Shown one piece after another: positions 39,410 through 52,708 of a stretch of 64,000 nt of DNA. The stretch spans positions 1 to 64,000 of the forward strand of contig NW_025813617.1 of assembly GCF_910589235.1 (NCBI RefSeq), read 5' to 3'. Position 1 is the first letter of the stretch; every line of letters starts with the position of its first letter. The DNA comes from Vespa crabro. Taxonomy: Eukaryota; Arthropoda; Insecta; Hymenoptera; Vespidae. The translations under genes were made by a program, and so were the position numbers. Under the pieces are notes generated by a model that was given only the letters and a program-made list of their open reading frames with translations, did not search any database and was not told the origin of the DNA.

Positions 39410-40773
39410 TTATATTCTTGTTATATTCTTTATTCTGCATCGATAGAATATAAAATCATTGAAATTGAACGAGATTTCAAGTCTTCGCTTTTCGACGATA
39501 CGCGTATATGAGCGAAAAATCGTATATACGATATGAAAGAATGTTAAAAACTTTGATTCCAATATAAAATAGATGTTTGATCTTATGAAATGCAATGTTC
39601 TGAATCGATTGGTAACATTTTTCTAACTGTGGCACAAGTATTATTAAAGATTTCACGATTTTATCTTCGCATATACCGAAATTCGCGTATGTCGATTACG
39701 TTTTTCGACAATTATCATATGAAAACGCGTATTTAAACATAGTAAAAACGTTATATTCTTGTTATATTCTTTATTCTGCATCGATAGAATATAAAATCAT
39801 TGAAATTGAACGAGATTTCAAGTCTTCGCTTTTCGACGATTCGCGTATATGAGCGAAAAATCGTATATACGATATGAAAGAATATTAAAAACTTTGATTC
39901 CAATATAAAATAGATGTTTGATCTTATGAAATGCAATGTTCTGAATCGATTGGTAACATTTTTCTAACTGTGGCACAAGTATTTTTAAAGATTTCACGAT
40001 TTTATCTTCGCATATACCGAAATTCGCGTATGTCGATTACGTTTTTCGACAATTATCATATGAAAACGCGTATTTAAACATAGTAAAAACGTTATATTCT
40101 TGTTATATTCTTTATTCTGCATCGATAGAATATAAAATCATTGAAATTGAACGAGATTTCAAGTCTTCGCTTTTCGACGATACGCGTATATGAGCGAAAA
40201 ATCGTATATACGATATGAAAGAATGATAAAAACTTTGATTCCAATATAAAATAGATGTTTGATCTTATGAAATGCAATGTTCTGAATCGATTGGTAACAT
40301 TTTTCTAACTGTGGCACAAGTATTATTAAATATTTCACGATTTTATCTTTGCATATACCGAAATTCGCGTATGTCGATTACGTTTTTCGACAATTATCAT
40401 ATGAAAACGCGTATTTAAACATAGTAAAAACGTTATATTCTTGTTATATTCTTTATTCTGCATCGATAGAATATAAAATCATTGAAATTGAACGAGATTT
40501 CAAGTCTTCGCTTTTCGACGATACGCGTATATGAGCGAAAAATCGTATATACGATATGAAAGAATGTTAAAAACTTTGATTCCAATATAAAATAGATGTT
40601 TGATCTTATGAAATGCAATGTTCTGAATCGATTGGTAGCATTTTTCTAACTGTGGCACAAGTATTATTAAAGATTTCACGAATTTATCTTCGCATATACC
40701 GAAATTCGCGTATGTCGATTACGTTTTTCGACAATTATCATATGAAAACGCGTATTTAAACATAGTAAAAACG
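39410..40773. repeat. Four adjacent units sharing T74C+T79C, units 116-119
   Basis: All four units read GTCTTCGCTTTT at c72-83. Private additions are A91T, G134A and A234T (unit 117); T135A, G240T and C259T (unit 118); and A206G and T250A (unit 119). The same two-base combination recurs singly in units 132 (44867) and 147 (49981). T79C alone is seen in units 103 and 185, which may represent the first step. Confidence 0.88.
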
Positions 40774-41797
40774 TTATATTCTTGTTATATTCTTTATTCT
40801 GCATCGATAGAATATAAAATCATTGAAATTGAACGAGATTTCAAGTTTTCGTATTTCGACGATACGCGTATATGAGCGAAAAATCGTATATACGATATGA
40901 AAGAATGTTAAAAACTTTGATTCCAATATAAAATAGATGTTTGATCTTATGAAATGCAATGTTCTGAATCGATTGGTAACATTTTTCTAACTGTGGCACA
41001 AGTATTATTAAAGATTTCACGATTTTATCTTCGCATATACCGAAATTCGCGTATGTCGATTACGTTTTTCGACAATTATCATATGAAAACGCGTATTTAA
41101 ACATAGTAAAAACGTTATATTCTTGTTATATTCTTTATTCTGCATCGATAGAATATAAAATCATTGAAATTGAACGAGATTTCAAGTTTTCGTTTTTCGA
41201 CGATACGCGTATATGAGCGAAAAAATCGTATATACGATATGAAAGAATGTTAAAAACTTTGATTCCAATATAAAATAGATGTTTGATCTTATGAAATGCA
41301 ATGTTCTGAATCGATTGGTAACATTTTTCTAACTGTGGCACAAGTATTATTAAAGATTTCACGATTTTATCTTCGCATATACCGAAATTCGCGTATGTCG
41401 ATTACGTTTTTCGACAATTATCATATGAAAACGCGTATTTAAACATAGTAAAAACGTTATATTCTTGTTATATTCTTTATTCTGCATCGATAGAATATAA
41501 AATCATTGAAATTGAACGAGATTTCAAGTTTTCGTTTTTCGACGATACGCGTATATGAGCGAAAAATCGTATATACGATATGAAAGAATGTTAAAAACTT
41601 TGATTCCAATATAAAATAAATGTTTGATCTTATGAAATGCAATGTTCTGAATCGATTGGTAACATTTTTCTAACTGTGGCACAAGTATTATTAAAGATTT
41701 CACGATTTTATCTTCGCATATACCGAAATTCGCGTATGTCGATTACGTTTTTCGACAATTATCATATGAAAACGCGTATTTAAACATAGTAAAAACG
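40774..41797. repeat. Near-consensus units 120-122, including a 342-bp unit
   Basis: Unit 120 has a T-to-A change at c81. Unit 121 (41115-41456) has an extra A. Unit 122 has G163A. These three units separate the T74C+T79C cluster from the large duplicated block. Confidence 0.85.
41115..41456. repeat. 342-bp unit with A5 to A6 insertion (unit 121)
   Basis: The A5 run at c106-110 is A6 here (41220-41225), the second +1 phase shift of the window. The unit otherwise matches consensus by eye. It is the only unit with this insertion. Confidence 0.93.
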
Positions 41798-44700
41798 TTA
41801 TATTCTTGTTATATTCTTTATTCTGCATCGATAGAATATAAAATCATTGAAATTGAACGAGATTTCAAGTTTTCGTTTTTCGACGATACGCGTATATGAG
41901 CGAAAAATCGTATATACGATATGAAAGAATGTTAAAAACTTTGATTCCAATATAAAATAGATGTTTGATCTTATGAAATACAATGTTCTGATTCGATTGG
42001 TAACATTTTTCTAACTGTGGCACAAGTATTATTAAAGATTTCACGATTTTATCTTCGAATATACCGAAATTCGCGTATGTCGATTACGTTTTTCGACAAT
42101 TATCATATGAAAACGCGTATTTAAACATAGTAAAAACGTTATATTCTTGTTATATTCTTTATTATGCATCGATAGAATATAAAATCATTGAAATTGAACG
42201 AGATTTCAAGTTTTCGTTTTTCGACGATACGCGTATATGAGCGAAAAATCGTATATACGATATGAAAGAATGTTAAAAACTTTGATTCCAATATAAAATA
42301 GATGTTTGATCTTATGAAATGCAATGTTCTGAATCGATTGGTAACATTTTTCTAACTGTGGCACAAGTATTATTAAAGATTTCACTATTTTATCTTCGCA
42401 TATACCGAAATTCGCGTATGTCGATTACGTTTTTCGACAATTATCATATGAAAACGCGTATTTAAACATAGTAAAAACGTTATATTCTTGTTATATTCTT
42501 TATTCTGCATCGATAGAATATAAAATCATTGAAATTGAACGAGATTTCAAGTTTTCGTTTTTCGACGATACGCGTATATGAGCGAAAAATCGTATATACG
42601 ATATGAAAGAATGTTAAAAACTTTGATTCCAATATAAAATAGATGTTTGATCTTATGAAATGCAATGTTCTGAATCGATTGGTAACATTTTTCTAACTGT
42701 GGCACAAGTATTATTAAAGATTTCACGAATTTATCTTCGCATATACCGAAATTCGCGTATGTCGATTACGTTTTTCGACAATTATCATATGAAAAAGCGT
42801 ATTTAAACATAGTAAAAACGTTATATTCTTGTTATATTCTTTATTCTGCATCGATAGAATATAAAATCATTGAAATTGAACGAGATTTCAAGTTTTCGTT
42901 TTTCGACGATACGCGTATATGAGCGAAAAATCGTATATACGATATGAAAGAATGTTAAAAACTTTGATTCCAATATAAAATAGATGTTTGATCTTATGAA
43001 ATGCAATGTTCTGAATCGATTGGTAACATTTTTCTAACTGTGGCACAAGTATTATTAAAGATTTCACGATTTTATCTTCGCATATACCGAAATTCGCGTA
43101 TGTCGATTACGTTTTTCGACAATTATCATATGAAAACGCGTATTTAAACATAGTAAAAACGTTATATTCTTGTTATATTCTTTATTCTGCATCGATAGAA
43201 TATAAAATCATTGAAATTGAACGAGATTTCAAGTTTTCGTTTTTCGACGATACGCGTATATGAGCGAAAAATCGTATATACGATATGAAAGAATGTTAAA
43301 AACTTTGATTCCAATATAAAATAGATGTTTGATCTTATGAAATGCAATGTTCTGATTCGATTGGTAACATTTTTCTAACTGTGGCTCAAGTATTATTAAA
43401 GATTTCACGATTTTATCTTCGCATATACCGAAATTCGCGTATGTCGATTACGTTTTTCGACAATTATCATATGAAAACGCGTATTTAAACATAGTAAAAA
43501 CGTTATATTCTTGTTATATTCTTTATTCTGCATCGATAGAATATAAAATCATTGAAATTGAACGAGATTTCAAGTTTTCGTTTTTCGACGATACGCGTAT
43601 ATGAGCGAAAAATCGTATATACGATATGAAAGAATGTTAAAAACTTTGATTCCAATATAAAATAGATGTTTGATCTTATGAAATGCAATGTTCTGAGTCG
43701 ATTGGTAACATTTTTCTAACTGTGGCACAAGTATTATTAAAGATTTCACGATTTTATCTTCGCATATACCGAAATTCGCGTATGTCGATTACGTTTTTCG
43801 ACAATTATCATATGAAAACGCGTATTTAAACATAGTAAAAACGTTATATTCTTGTTATATTCTTTATTCTGCATCGATAGAATATAATATCATTGAAATT
43901 GAACGAGATTTCAAGTTTTCGTTTTTCGACGATACGCGTATATGAGCGAAAAATCGTATATACGATATGAAAGAATGTTAAAAACTTTGATTCCAATATA
44001 AAATAGATGTTTGATCTTATGAAATGCAATGTTCTGAATCGATTGGTAACATTTTTCTAACTGTGGCACAAGTATTATTAAAGATTTCACGATTTTATCT
44101 TCGCATATACCGAAATTCGCGTATGTCGATTACGTTTTTCGACAATTATCATATGAAAACGCGTATTTACACATAGTAAAAACGTTATATTCTTGTTATA
44201 TTCTTTATTCTGCATCGATAGAATATAAAATCATTGAAATTGAACGAGATTTCAAGTTTTCGTTTTTCGACGATACGCGTATATGAGCGAAAAATCGTAT
44301 ATACGATATGAAAGAATGTTAAAAACTTTGATTCCAATATAAAATAGATGTTTGATCTTATGAAATGCAATGTTCTGAATCGATTGGTAACATTTTTCTA
44401 ACTGTGGCACAAGTATTATTAAAGATTTCACGATTTTATCTTCGCATATACCGAAATTCGCGTATGTCGATTACGTTTTTCGACAATTATCATATGAAAA
44501 CGCGTATTTAAACATAGTAAAAACGTTATATTCTTGTTATATTCTTTATTCTGCATCGATAGAATATAAAATCATTGAAATTGAACGAAATTTCAAGTTT
44601 TCGTTTTTCGACGATACGCGTATTTGAGCGAAAAATCGTATATACGATATGAAAGAATGTTAAAAACTTTGATTCCAATATAAAATAGATGTTTGATCTT

Positions 44701-45548
44701 ATGAAATGCAATGTTCTGAATCGATTGGTAACATTTTTCTAACTGTGGCACAAGTATTATTAAAGATTTCACGATTTTATCTTCGCATATACCGAAATTC
44801 GCGTATGTCGATTAAGTTTTTCGACAATTATCATATGAAAACGCGTATTTAAACATAGTAAAAACGTTATATTCTTGTTATATTCTTTATTCTGCATCGA
44901 TAGAATATAAAATCATTGAAATTGAACGAGATTTCAAGTCTTCGCTTTTCGACGATACGCGTATATGAGCGAAAAATCGTATATACGATATGAAAGAATG
45001 TTAAAAACTTTGATTCCAATATAAAATAGATGTTTGATCTTATGAAATGCAATGTTCTGAATCGATTGGTAACATTTTTCTAACTGTGGCACAAGTATTA
45101 TTAAAGATTTCACGATTTTATCTTCGCATATACCGAAATTCGCGTATGTCGATTACGTTTTTCGACAATTATCATATGAAAACGCGTATTTAAACATAGT
45201 AAAAACGTTATATTCTTGTTATATTCTTTATTCTGCATCGATAGAATATAAAATCATTGAAATTGAACGAGATTTCAAGTTTTCGTTTTTCGACGATACG
45301 CGTATATGAGCGAAAAATCGTATATACGATATGAAAGAATGTTAAAAACTTTGATTCCAATATAAAATAGATGTTTGATCTTATGAAATGCAATGTTCTG
45401 AATCGATTGGTAACATTTTTCTAACTGTGGCACAAGTATTATTAAAGATTTCACGATTTTATCTTCGCATATACCGAAATTCGCGTATGTCGATTACGTT
45501 TTTCGACAATTATCATATGAAAACGCGTATTTGAACATAGTAAAAACG
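41798..45548. repeat. Large duplicated block B1, units 123-133
   Basis: Ordered markers are: G183A+A195T+C261A (123); C26A+G248T (124); T250A+C317A (125); A195T+A225T (127); A195G (128); A45T+A327C (129); none (130); G64A+A99T+C290A (131); T74C+T79C (132); A326G (133). The same order recurs from 46230, at an offset of 13 units that widens to 15 near the end. This is about 3.75 kb of shared higher-order structure. Confidence 0.9.
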
Positions 45549-45888
45549 TTATATTCTTGTTATATTCTTTATTCTGCATCGATAGAATATAAAATCATTG
45601 AAATTGAACGAGATTTCAAGTTTTCGTTTTTCGACGATACGCGTATATGAGCGAAAAATCGTATATACGATATGAAAGAATGTTAAAAACTTTGATTCCA
45701 ATATAAAATAGATGTTTGATCTTATGAAATGCAATGTTCTGAATCGATTGGTAACATTTTTCTAACTGTGGCACAAGTATTATTAAAGATTTCACGATTT
45801 TATCTTCGCATATACCGAAATTCGCGTATGTCGATTACGTTTTCGACAATTATCATATGAAAACGCGTATTTAAACATAGTAAAAACG
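45549..45888. repeat. 340-bp unit with T5 to T4 deletion (unit 134)
   Basis: The T5 run at c292-296 is T4 (45840-45843), giving a 340-bp unit. It follows a unit ending with A326G and precedes a unit carrying T212C. Exactly the same trio occurs at 52709-53730, so the two deletions probably share one origin. Confidence 0.93.
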
Positions 45889-46229
45889 TTATATTCTTGT
45901 TATATTCTTTATTCTGCATCGATAGAATATAAAATCATTGAAATTGAACGAGATTTCAAGTTTTCGTTTTTCGACGATACGCGTATATGAGCGAAAAATC
46001 GTATATACGATATGAAAGAATGTTAAAAACTTTGATTCCAATATAAAATAGATGTTTGATCTTATGAAATGCAATGTTCTGAATCGATTGGTAACATTTC
46101 TCTAACTGTGGCACAAGTATTATTAAAGATTTCACGATTTTATCTTCGCATATACCGAAATTCGCGTATGTCGATTACGTTTTTCGACAATTATCATATG
46201 AAAACGCGTATTTAAACATAGTAAAAACG
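45889..46229. repeat. Unit 135 carrying T212C, junction before block B2
   Basis: This unit has T212C as its only clear change. It follows the 340-bp unit and sits directly before the second copy of the large duplicated block. Confidence 0.85.
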
Positions 46230-49200
46230 TTATATTCTTGTTATATTCTTTATTCTGCATCGATAGAATATAAAATCAATGAAATTGAACGAGATTTCAA
46301 GTTTTCGTTTTTCGACGATACGCGTATATGAGCGAAAAATCGTATATACGATATGAAAGAATGTTAAAAACTTTGATTCCAATATAAAATAGATGTTTGA
46401 TCTTATGAAATACAATGTTCTGATTCGATTGGTAACATTTTTCTAACTGTGGCACAAGTATTATTAAAGATTTCACGATTTTATCTTCGAATATACCGAA
46501 ATTCGCGTATGTCGATTACGTTTTTCGACAATTATCATATGAAAACGCGTATTTAAACATAGTAAAAACGTTATATTCTTGTTATATTCTTTATTATGCA
46601 TCGATAGAATATAAAATCATTGAAATTGAACGAGATTTCAAGTTTTCGTTTTTCGACGATACGCGTATATGAGCGAAAAATCGTATATACGATATGAAAG
46701 AATGTTAAAAACTTTGATTCCAATATAAAATAGATGTTTGATCTTATGAAATGCAATGTTCTGAATCGATTGGTAACATTTTTCTAACTGTGGCACAAGT
46801 ATTATTAAAGATTTCACTATTTTATCTTCGCATATACCGAAATTCGCGTATGTCGATTACGTTTTTCGACAATTATCATATGAAAACGCGTATTTAAACA
46901 TAGTAAAAACGTTATATTCTTGTTATATTCTTTATTCTGCATCGATAGAATATAAAATCATTGAAATTGAACGAGATTTCAAGTTTTCGTTTTTCGACGA
47001 TACGCGTATATGAGCGAAAAATCGTATATACGATATGAAAGAATGTTAAAAACTTTGATTCCAATATAAAATAGATGTTTGATCTTATGAAATGCAATGT
47101 TCTGAATCGATTGGTAACATTTTTCTAACTGTGGCACAAGTATTATTAAAGATTTCACGAATTTATCTTCGCATATACCGAAATTCGCGTATGTCGATTA
47201 CGTTTTTCGACAATTATCATATGAAAAAGCGTATTTAAACATAGTAAAAACGTTATATTCTTGTTATATTCTTTATTCTGCATCGATAGAATATAAAATC
47301 ATTGAAATTGAACGAGATTTCAAGTTTTCGTTTTTCGACGATACGCGTATATGAGCGAAAAATCGTATATACGATATGAAAGAATGTTAAAAACTTTGAT
47401 TCCAATATAAAATAGATGTTTGATCTTATGAAATGCAATGTTCTGAATCGATTGGTAACATTTTTCTAACTGTGGCACAAGTATTATTAAAGATTTCACG
47501 ATTTTATCTTCGCATATACCGAAATTCGCGTATGTCGATTACGTTTTTCGACAATTATCATATGAAAACGCGTATTTAAACATAGTAAAAACGTTATATT
47601 CTTGTTATATTCTTTATTCTGCATCGATAGAATATAAAATCATTGAAATTGAACGAGATTTCAAGTTTTCGTTTTTCGACGATACGCGTATATGAGCGAA
47701 AAATCGTATATACGATATGAAAGAATGTTAAAAACTTTGATTCCAATATAAAATAGATGTTTGATCTTATGAAATGCAATGTTCTGATTCGATTGGTAAC
47801 ATTTTTCTAACTGTGGCTCAAGTATTATTAAAGATTTCACGATTTTATCTTCGCATATACCGAAATTCGCGTATGTCGATTACGTTTTTCGACAATTATC
47901 ATATGAAAACGCGTATTTAAACATAGTAAAAACGTTATATTCTTGTTATATTCTTTATTCTGCATCGATAGAATATAAAATCATTGAAATTGAACGAGAT
48001 TTCAAGTTTTCGTTTTTCGACGATACGCGTATATGAGCGAAAAATCGTATATACGATATGAAAGAATGTTAAAAACTTTGATTCCAATATAAAATAGATG
48101 TTTGATCTTATGAAATGCAATGTTCTGAGTCGATTGGTAACATTTTTCTAACTGTGGCACAAGTATTATTAAAGATTTCACGATTTTATCTTCGCATATA
48201 CCGAAATTCGCGTATGTCGATTACGTTTTTCGACAATTATCATATGAAAACGCGTATTTAAACATAGTAAAAACGTTATATTCTTGTTATATTCTTTATT
48301 CTGCATCGATAGAATATAATATCATTGAAATTGAACGAGATTTCAAGTTTTCGTTTTTCGACGATACGCGTATATGAGCGAAAAATCGTATATACGATAT
48401 GAAAGAATGTTAAAAACTTTGATTCCAATATAAAATAGATGTTTGATCTTATGAAATGCAATGTTCTGAATCGATTGGTAACATTTTTCTAACTGTGGCA
48501 CAAGTATTATTAAAGATTTCACGATTTTATCTTCGCATATACCGAAATTCGCGTATGTCGATTACGTTTTTCGACAATTATCATATGAAAACGCGTATTT
48601 ACACATAGTAAAAACGTTATATTCTTGTTATATTCTTTATTCTGCATCGATAGAATATAAAATCATTGAAATTGAACGAGATTTCAAGTTTTCGTTTTTC
48701 GACGATACGCGTATATGAGCGAAAAATCGTATATACGATATGAAAGAATGTTAAAAACTTTGATTCCAATATAAAATAGATGTTTGATCTTATGAAATGC
48801 AATGTTCTGTATCGATTGGTAACATTTTTCTAACTGTGGCACAAGTATTATTAAAGATTTCACGATTTTATCTTCGCATATACCGAAATTCGCGTATGTC
48901 GATTACGTTTTTCGACAATTATCATATGAAAACGCGTATTTAAACATAGTAAAAACGTTATATTCTTGTTATATTCTTTATTCTGCATCGATAGAATATA
49001 AAATCATTGAAATTGAACGAGATTTCAAGTTTTCGTTTTTCGACGATACGCGTATGTGAGCGAAAAATCGTATATACGATATGAAAGAATGTTAAAAACT
49101 TTGATTCCAATATAAAATAGATGTTTGATCTTATGAAATGCAATGTTCTGAATCGATTGGTAACATTTTTCTAACTGTGGCACAAGTATTATTAAAGATT

Positions 49201-50662
49201 TCACGATTTTATCTTCACATATACCGAAATTCGCGTATGTCGATTACGTTTTTCGACAATTATCATATGAAAACGCGTATTTAAACATAGTAAAAACGTT
49301 ATATTCTTGTTATATTCTATATTATGCATCGATAGAATATAAAATCATTGAAATTGAACGAGATTTCAAGTTTTCGTTTTTCGACGATACGCGTATATGA
49401 GCGAAAAATCGTATATACGATATGAAAGAATGTTAAAAACTTTGATTCCAATATAAAATAGATGTTTGATCTTATGAAATGCAATGTTCTGAATCGATTG
49501 GTAACATTTTTCTAACTGTGGCACAAGTATTATTAAAGATTTCACGATTTTATCTTCGCATATACCGAAATTCGCGTATGTCGATTACGTTTTTCGACAA
49601 TTATCATATGAAAACGCGTATTTAAACATAGTAAAAACGTTATATTCTTGTTATATTCTTTATTCTGCATCGATAGAATATAAAATCATTGAAATTGAAC
49701 GAGATTTCAAGTTTTCGTTTTTCGACGATACGCGTATTTGAGCGAAAAATCGTATATACGATATGAAAGAATGTTAAAAACTTTGATTCCAATATAAAAT
49801 AGATGTTTGATCTTATGAAATGCAATGTTCTGAATCGATTGGTAACATTTTTCTAACTGTGGCACAAGTATTATTAAAGATTTCACGATTTTATCTTCGC
49901 ATATACCGAAATTCGCGTATGTCGATTACGTTTTTCGACAATTATCATATGAAAACGCGTATTTAAACATAGTAAAAACGTTATATTCTTGTTATATTCT
50001 TTATTCTGCATCGATAGAATATAAAATCATTGAAATTGAACGAGATTTCAAGTCTTCGCTTTTCGACGATACGCGTATATGAGCGAAAAATCGTATATAC
50101 GATATGAAAGAATGTTAAAAACTTTGATTCCAATATAAAATAGATGTTTGATCTTATGAAATGCAATGTTCTGAATCGATTGGTAACATTTTTCTAACTG
50201 TGGCACAAGTATTATTAAAGATTTCACGATTTTATCTTCGCATATACCGAAATTCGCGTATGTCGATTACGTTTTTCGACAATTATCATATGAAAACGCG
50301 TATTTAAACATAGTAAAAACGTTATATTCTTGTTATATTCTTTATTCTGCATCGATAGAATATAAAATCATTGAAATTGAACGAGATTTCAAGTTTTCGT
50401 TTTTCGACGATACGCGTATATGAGCGAAAAATCGTATATACGATATGAAAGAATGTTAAAAACTTTGATTCCAATATAAAATAGATGTTTGATCTTATGA
50501 AATGCAATGTTCTGAATCGATTGGTAACATTTTTCTAACTGTGGCACAAGTATTATTAAAGATTTCACGATTTTATCTTCGCATATACCGAAATTCGCGT
50601 ATGTCGATTACGTTTTTCGACAATTATCATATGAAAACGCGTATTTAAACATAGTAAAAACG
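46230..50662. repeat. Large duplicated block B2, units 136-148
   Basis: Units 136-142 repeat the markers of units 123-129 (G183A..., C26A+G248T, T250A+C317A, A195T+A225T, A195G, A45T+A327C), with an added T50A in unit 136. Unit 143 has A194T. Units 144 (A99G, G260A) and 145 (T21A, C26A) have no counterpart in B1. Units 146, 147 and 148 then resume the series of 131-133 (A99T; T74C+T79C). B2 is therefore B1 with roughly two extra units at 48958-49639. Confidence 0.9.
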
Positions 50663-51003
50663 TTATATTCTTGTTATATTCTTTATTCTGCGTCGACAGA
50701 ATATAAAATCATTGAAATTGAACGAGATTTCAAGTTTTCGTTTTTCGACGATACGCGTATATGAGCGAAAAATCGTATATACGATATGAAAGAATGTTAA
50801 AAACTTTGATTCCAATATAAAATGGATGTTTGATCTTATGAAATGCAATGTTCTGAATCGATTGGTAACATTTCTCTAACTGTGGCACAAGTATTATTAA
50901 AGATTTCACGATTTTATCTTCGCATATACCGAAATTCGCGTATGTCGATTACGTTTTTCGACAATTATCATATGAAAACGCGTATTTAAACATAGTAAAA
51001 ACG
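50663..51003. repeat. Unit 149 with symmetric ATCGAT to GTCGAC change
   Basis: The palindrome ATCGAT at c30-35 has become GTCGAC (50692-50697) through A30G and T35C, two mirror-image transitions that keep the site palindromic. The unit also has A162G and T212C. No other unit shows the pair. Confidence 0.93.
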
Positions 51004-52708
51004 TTATATTCTTGTTATATTCTTTATTCTGCATCGATAGAATATAAAATCATTGAAATTGAACGAGATTTCAAGTTTTCGTTTTTCGACGATACGCGTA
51101 TATGAGCGAAAAATCGTATATACGATATGAAAGAATGTTAAAAACTTTTATTCCAATATAAAATAGATGTTTGATCTGATGAAATGCAATGTTCTGAATC
51201 GATTGGTAACATTTCTCTAACTGTGGCACAAGTATTATTAAAGATTTCACGATTTTATCTTCGCATATACCGAAATTCGCGTATGTCGATTACGTTTTTC
51301 GACAATTATCATATGAAAACGCGTATTTGAACATAGTAAAAACGTTATATTCTTGTTATATTCTTTATTCTGCATCGATAGAATATAAAATCATTGAAAT
51401 TGAACGAGATTTCAAGTTTTCGTTTTTCGACGATACGCGTATATGAGCGAAAAATCGCATATACGATATGAAAGAATGTTAAAAACTTTGATTCCAATAT
51501 AAAATAGATGTTTGATCTTATGAAATGCAATGTTCTGAATCGATTGGTAACATTTCTCTAACTGTGGCACAAGTATTATTAAAGATTTCACGATTTTATC
51601 TTCGCATATACCGAAATTCGCGTATGTCGATTACGTTTTTCGACAATTATCATATGAAAACGCGTATTTAAACATAGTAAAAACGTTATATTCTTGTTAT
51701 ATTCTTTATTCTGCATCGATAGAATATAAAATCATTGAAATTGAACGAGATTTCAAGTTTTCGTTTTTCGACGATACGCGTATATGAGCGAAAAATCGTA
51801 TATACGATATGAAAGAATGTTAAAAACTTTGATTCCAATAGAAAATAGATGTTTGATCTTATGAAATGCAATGTTCTGAATCGATTGGTAACATTTTTCT
51901 AACTGTGGCACAAGTATTATTAAAGATTTCACGATTTTATCTTCGCATATACCGAAATTCGCGTATGTCGATTACGTTTTTCGACAATTATCATATGAAA
52001 ACGCTTATTTAAACATAGTAAAAACGTTATATTCTTGTTATATTCTTTATTCTGCATCGATAGAATATAAAATCATTGAAATTGAACGAGATTTCAAGTT
52101 TTCGTTTTTCGACGATACGCGTATATGAGCGAAAAATCGTATATACTATATGAAAGAATGTTAAAAACTTTGATTCCAATATAAAATAGATGTTTGATCT
52201 TATGAAATGCAAAGTTCTGAATCGATTGGTAACATTTTTCTAACTGTGGCACAAGTATTATTAAAGATTTCACGATTTTATCTTCGCATATACCGAAATT
52301 CGCGTATGTCGATTACGTTTTTCGACAATTATCATATGAAAACGCGTATTTAAACATAGTAAAAACGTTATATTCTTGTTATATTCTTTATTCTGCATCG
52401 ATAGAATATAAAATCATTGAAATTGAACGAGATTTCAAGTTTTCGTTTTTCGACGATACGCGTATATGAGCGAAAAATCGTATATACTATATGAAAGAAT
52501 GTTAAAAACTTTGATTCCAATATAAAATAGATGTTTGATCTTATGAAATGCAAAGTTCTGAATCGATTGGTAACATTTTTCTAACTGTGGCACAAGTATT
52601 ATTAAAGATTTCACGATTTTATCTTCGCATATACCGAAATTCGCGTATGTCGATTAGGTTTTTCGACAATTATCATATGAAAACGCGTATTTAAACATAG
52701 TAAAAACG
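51004..52708. repeat. Pentamer block C1, units 150-154
   Basis: Markers are G146T+T175G+T212C+A326G (150), T114C+T212C (151), T156G+G320T (152), G121T+T187A (153) and G121T+T187A+C290G (154). The series returns in 52709-54753 with one extra unit. T175G creates CTGATGA, which resembles one hammerhead core box, but the rest of that fold is absent. Confidence 0.88.

Noticed and set aside
51179..51185. Hammerhead ribozyme core, CTGATGA in units 150 and 155
   Set aside because: Only one of the conserved boxes is present and only in these two units. No GAAA box at a workable distance and no supporting stems are seen; the consensus has CTTATGA.
52655..52664. Telomere-like TTAGG motif (GATTAGG in units 87, 94, 154, 160)
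   Set aside because: It is a single-base variant (C290G) occurring once per affected unit, with no tandem TTAGG.
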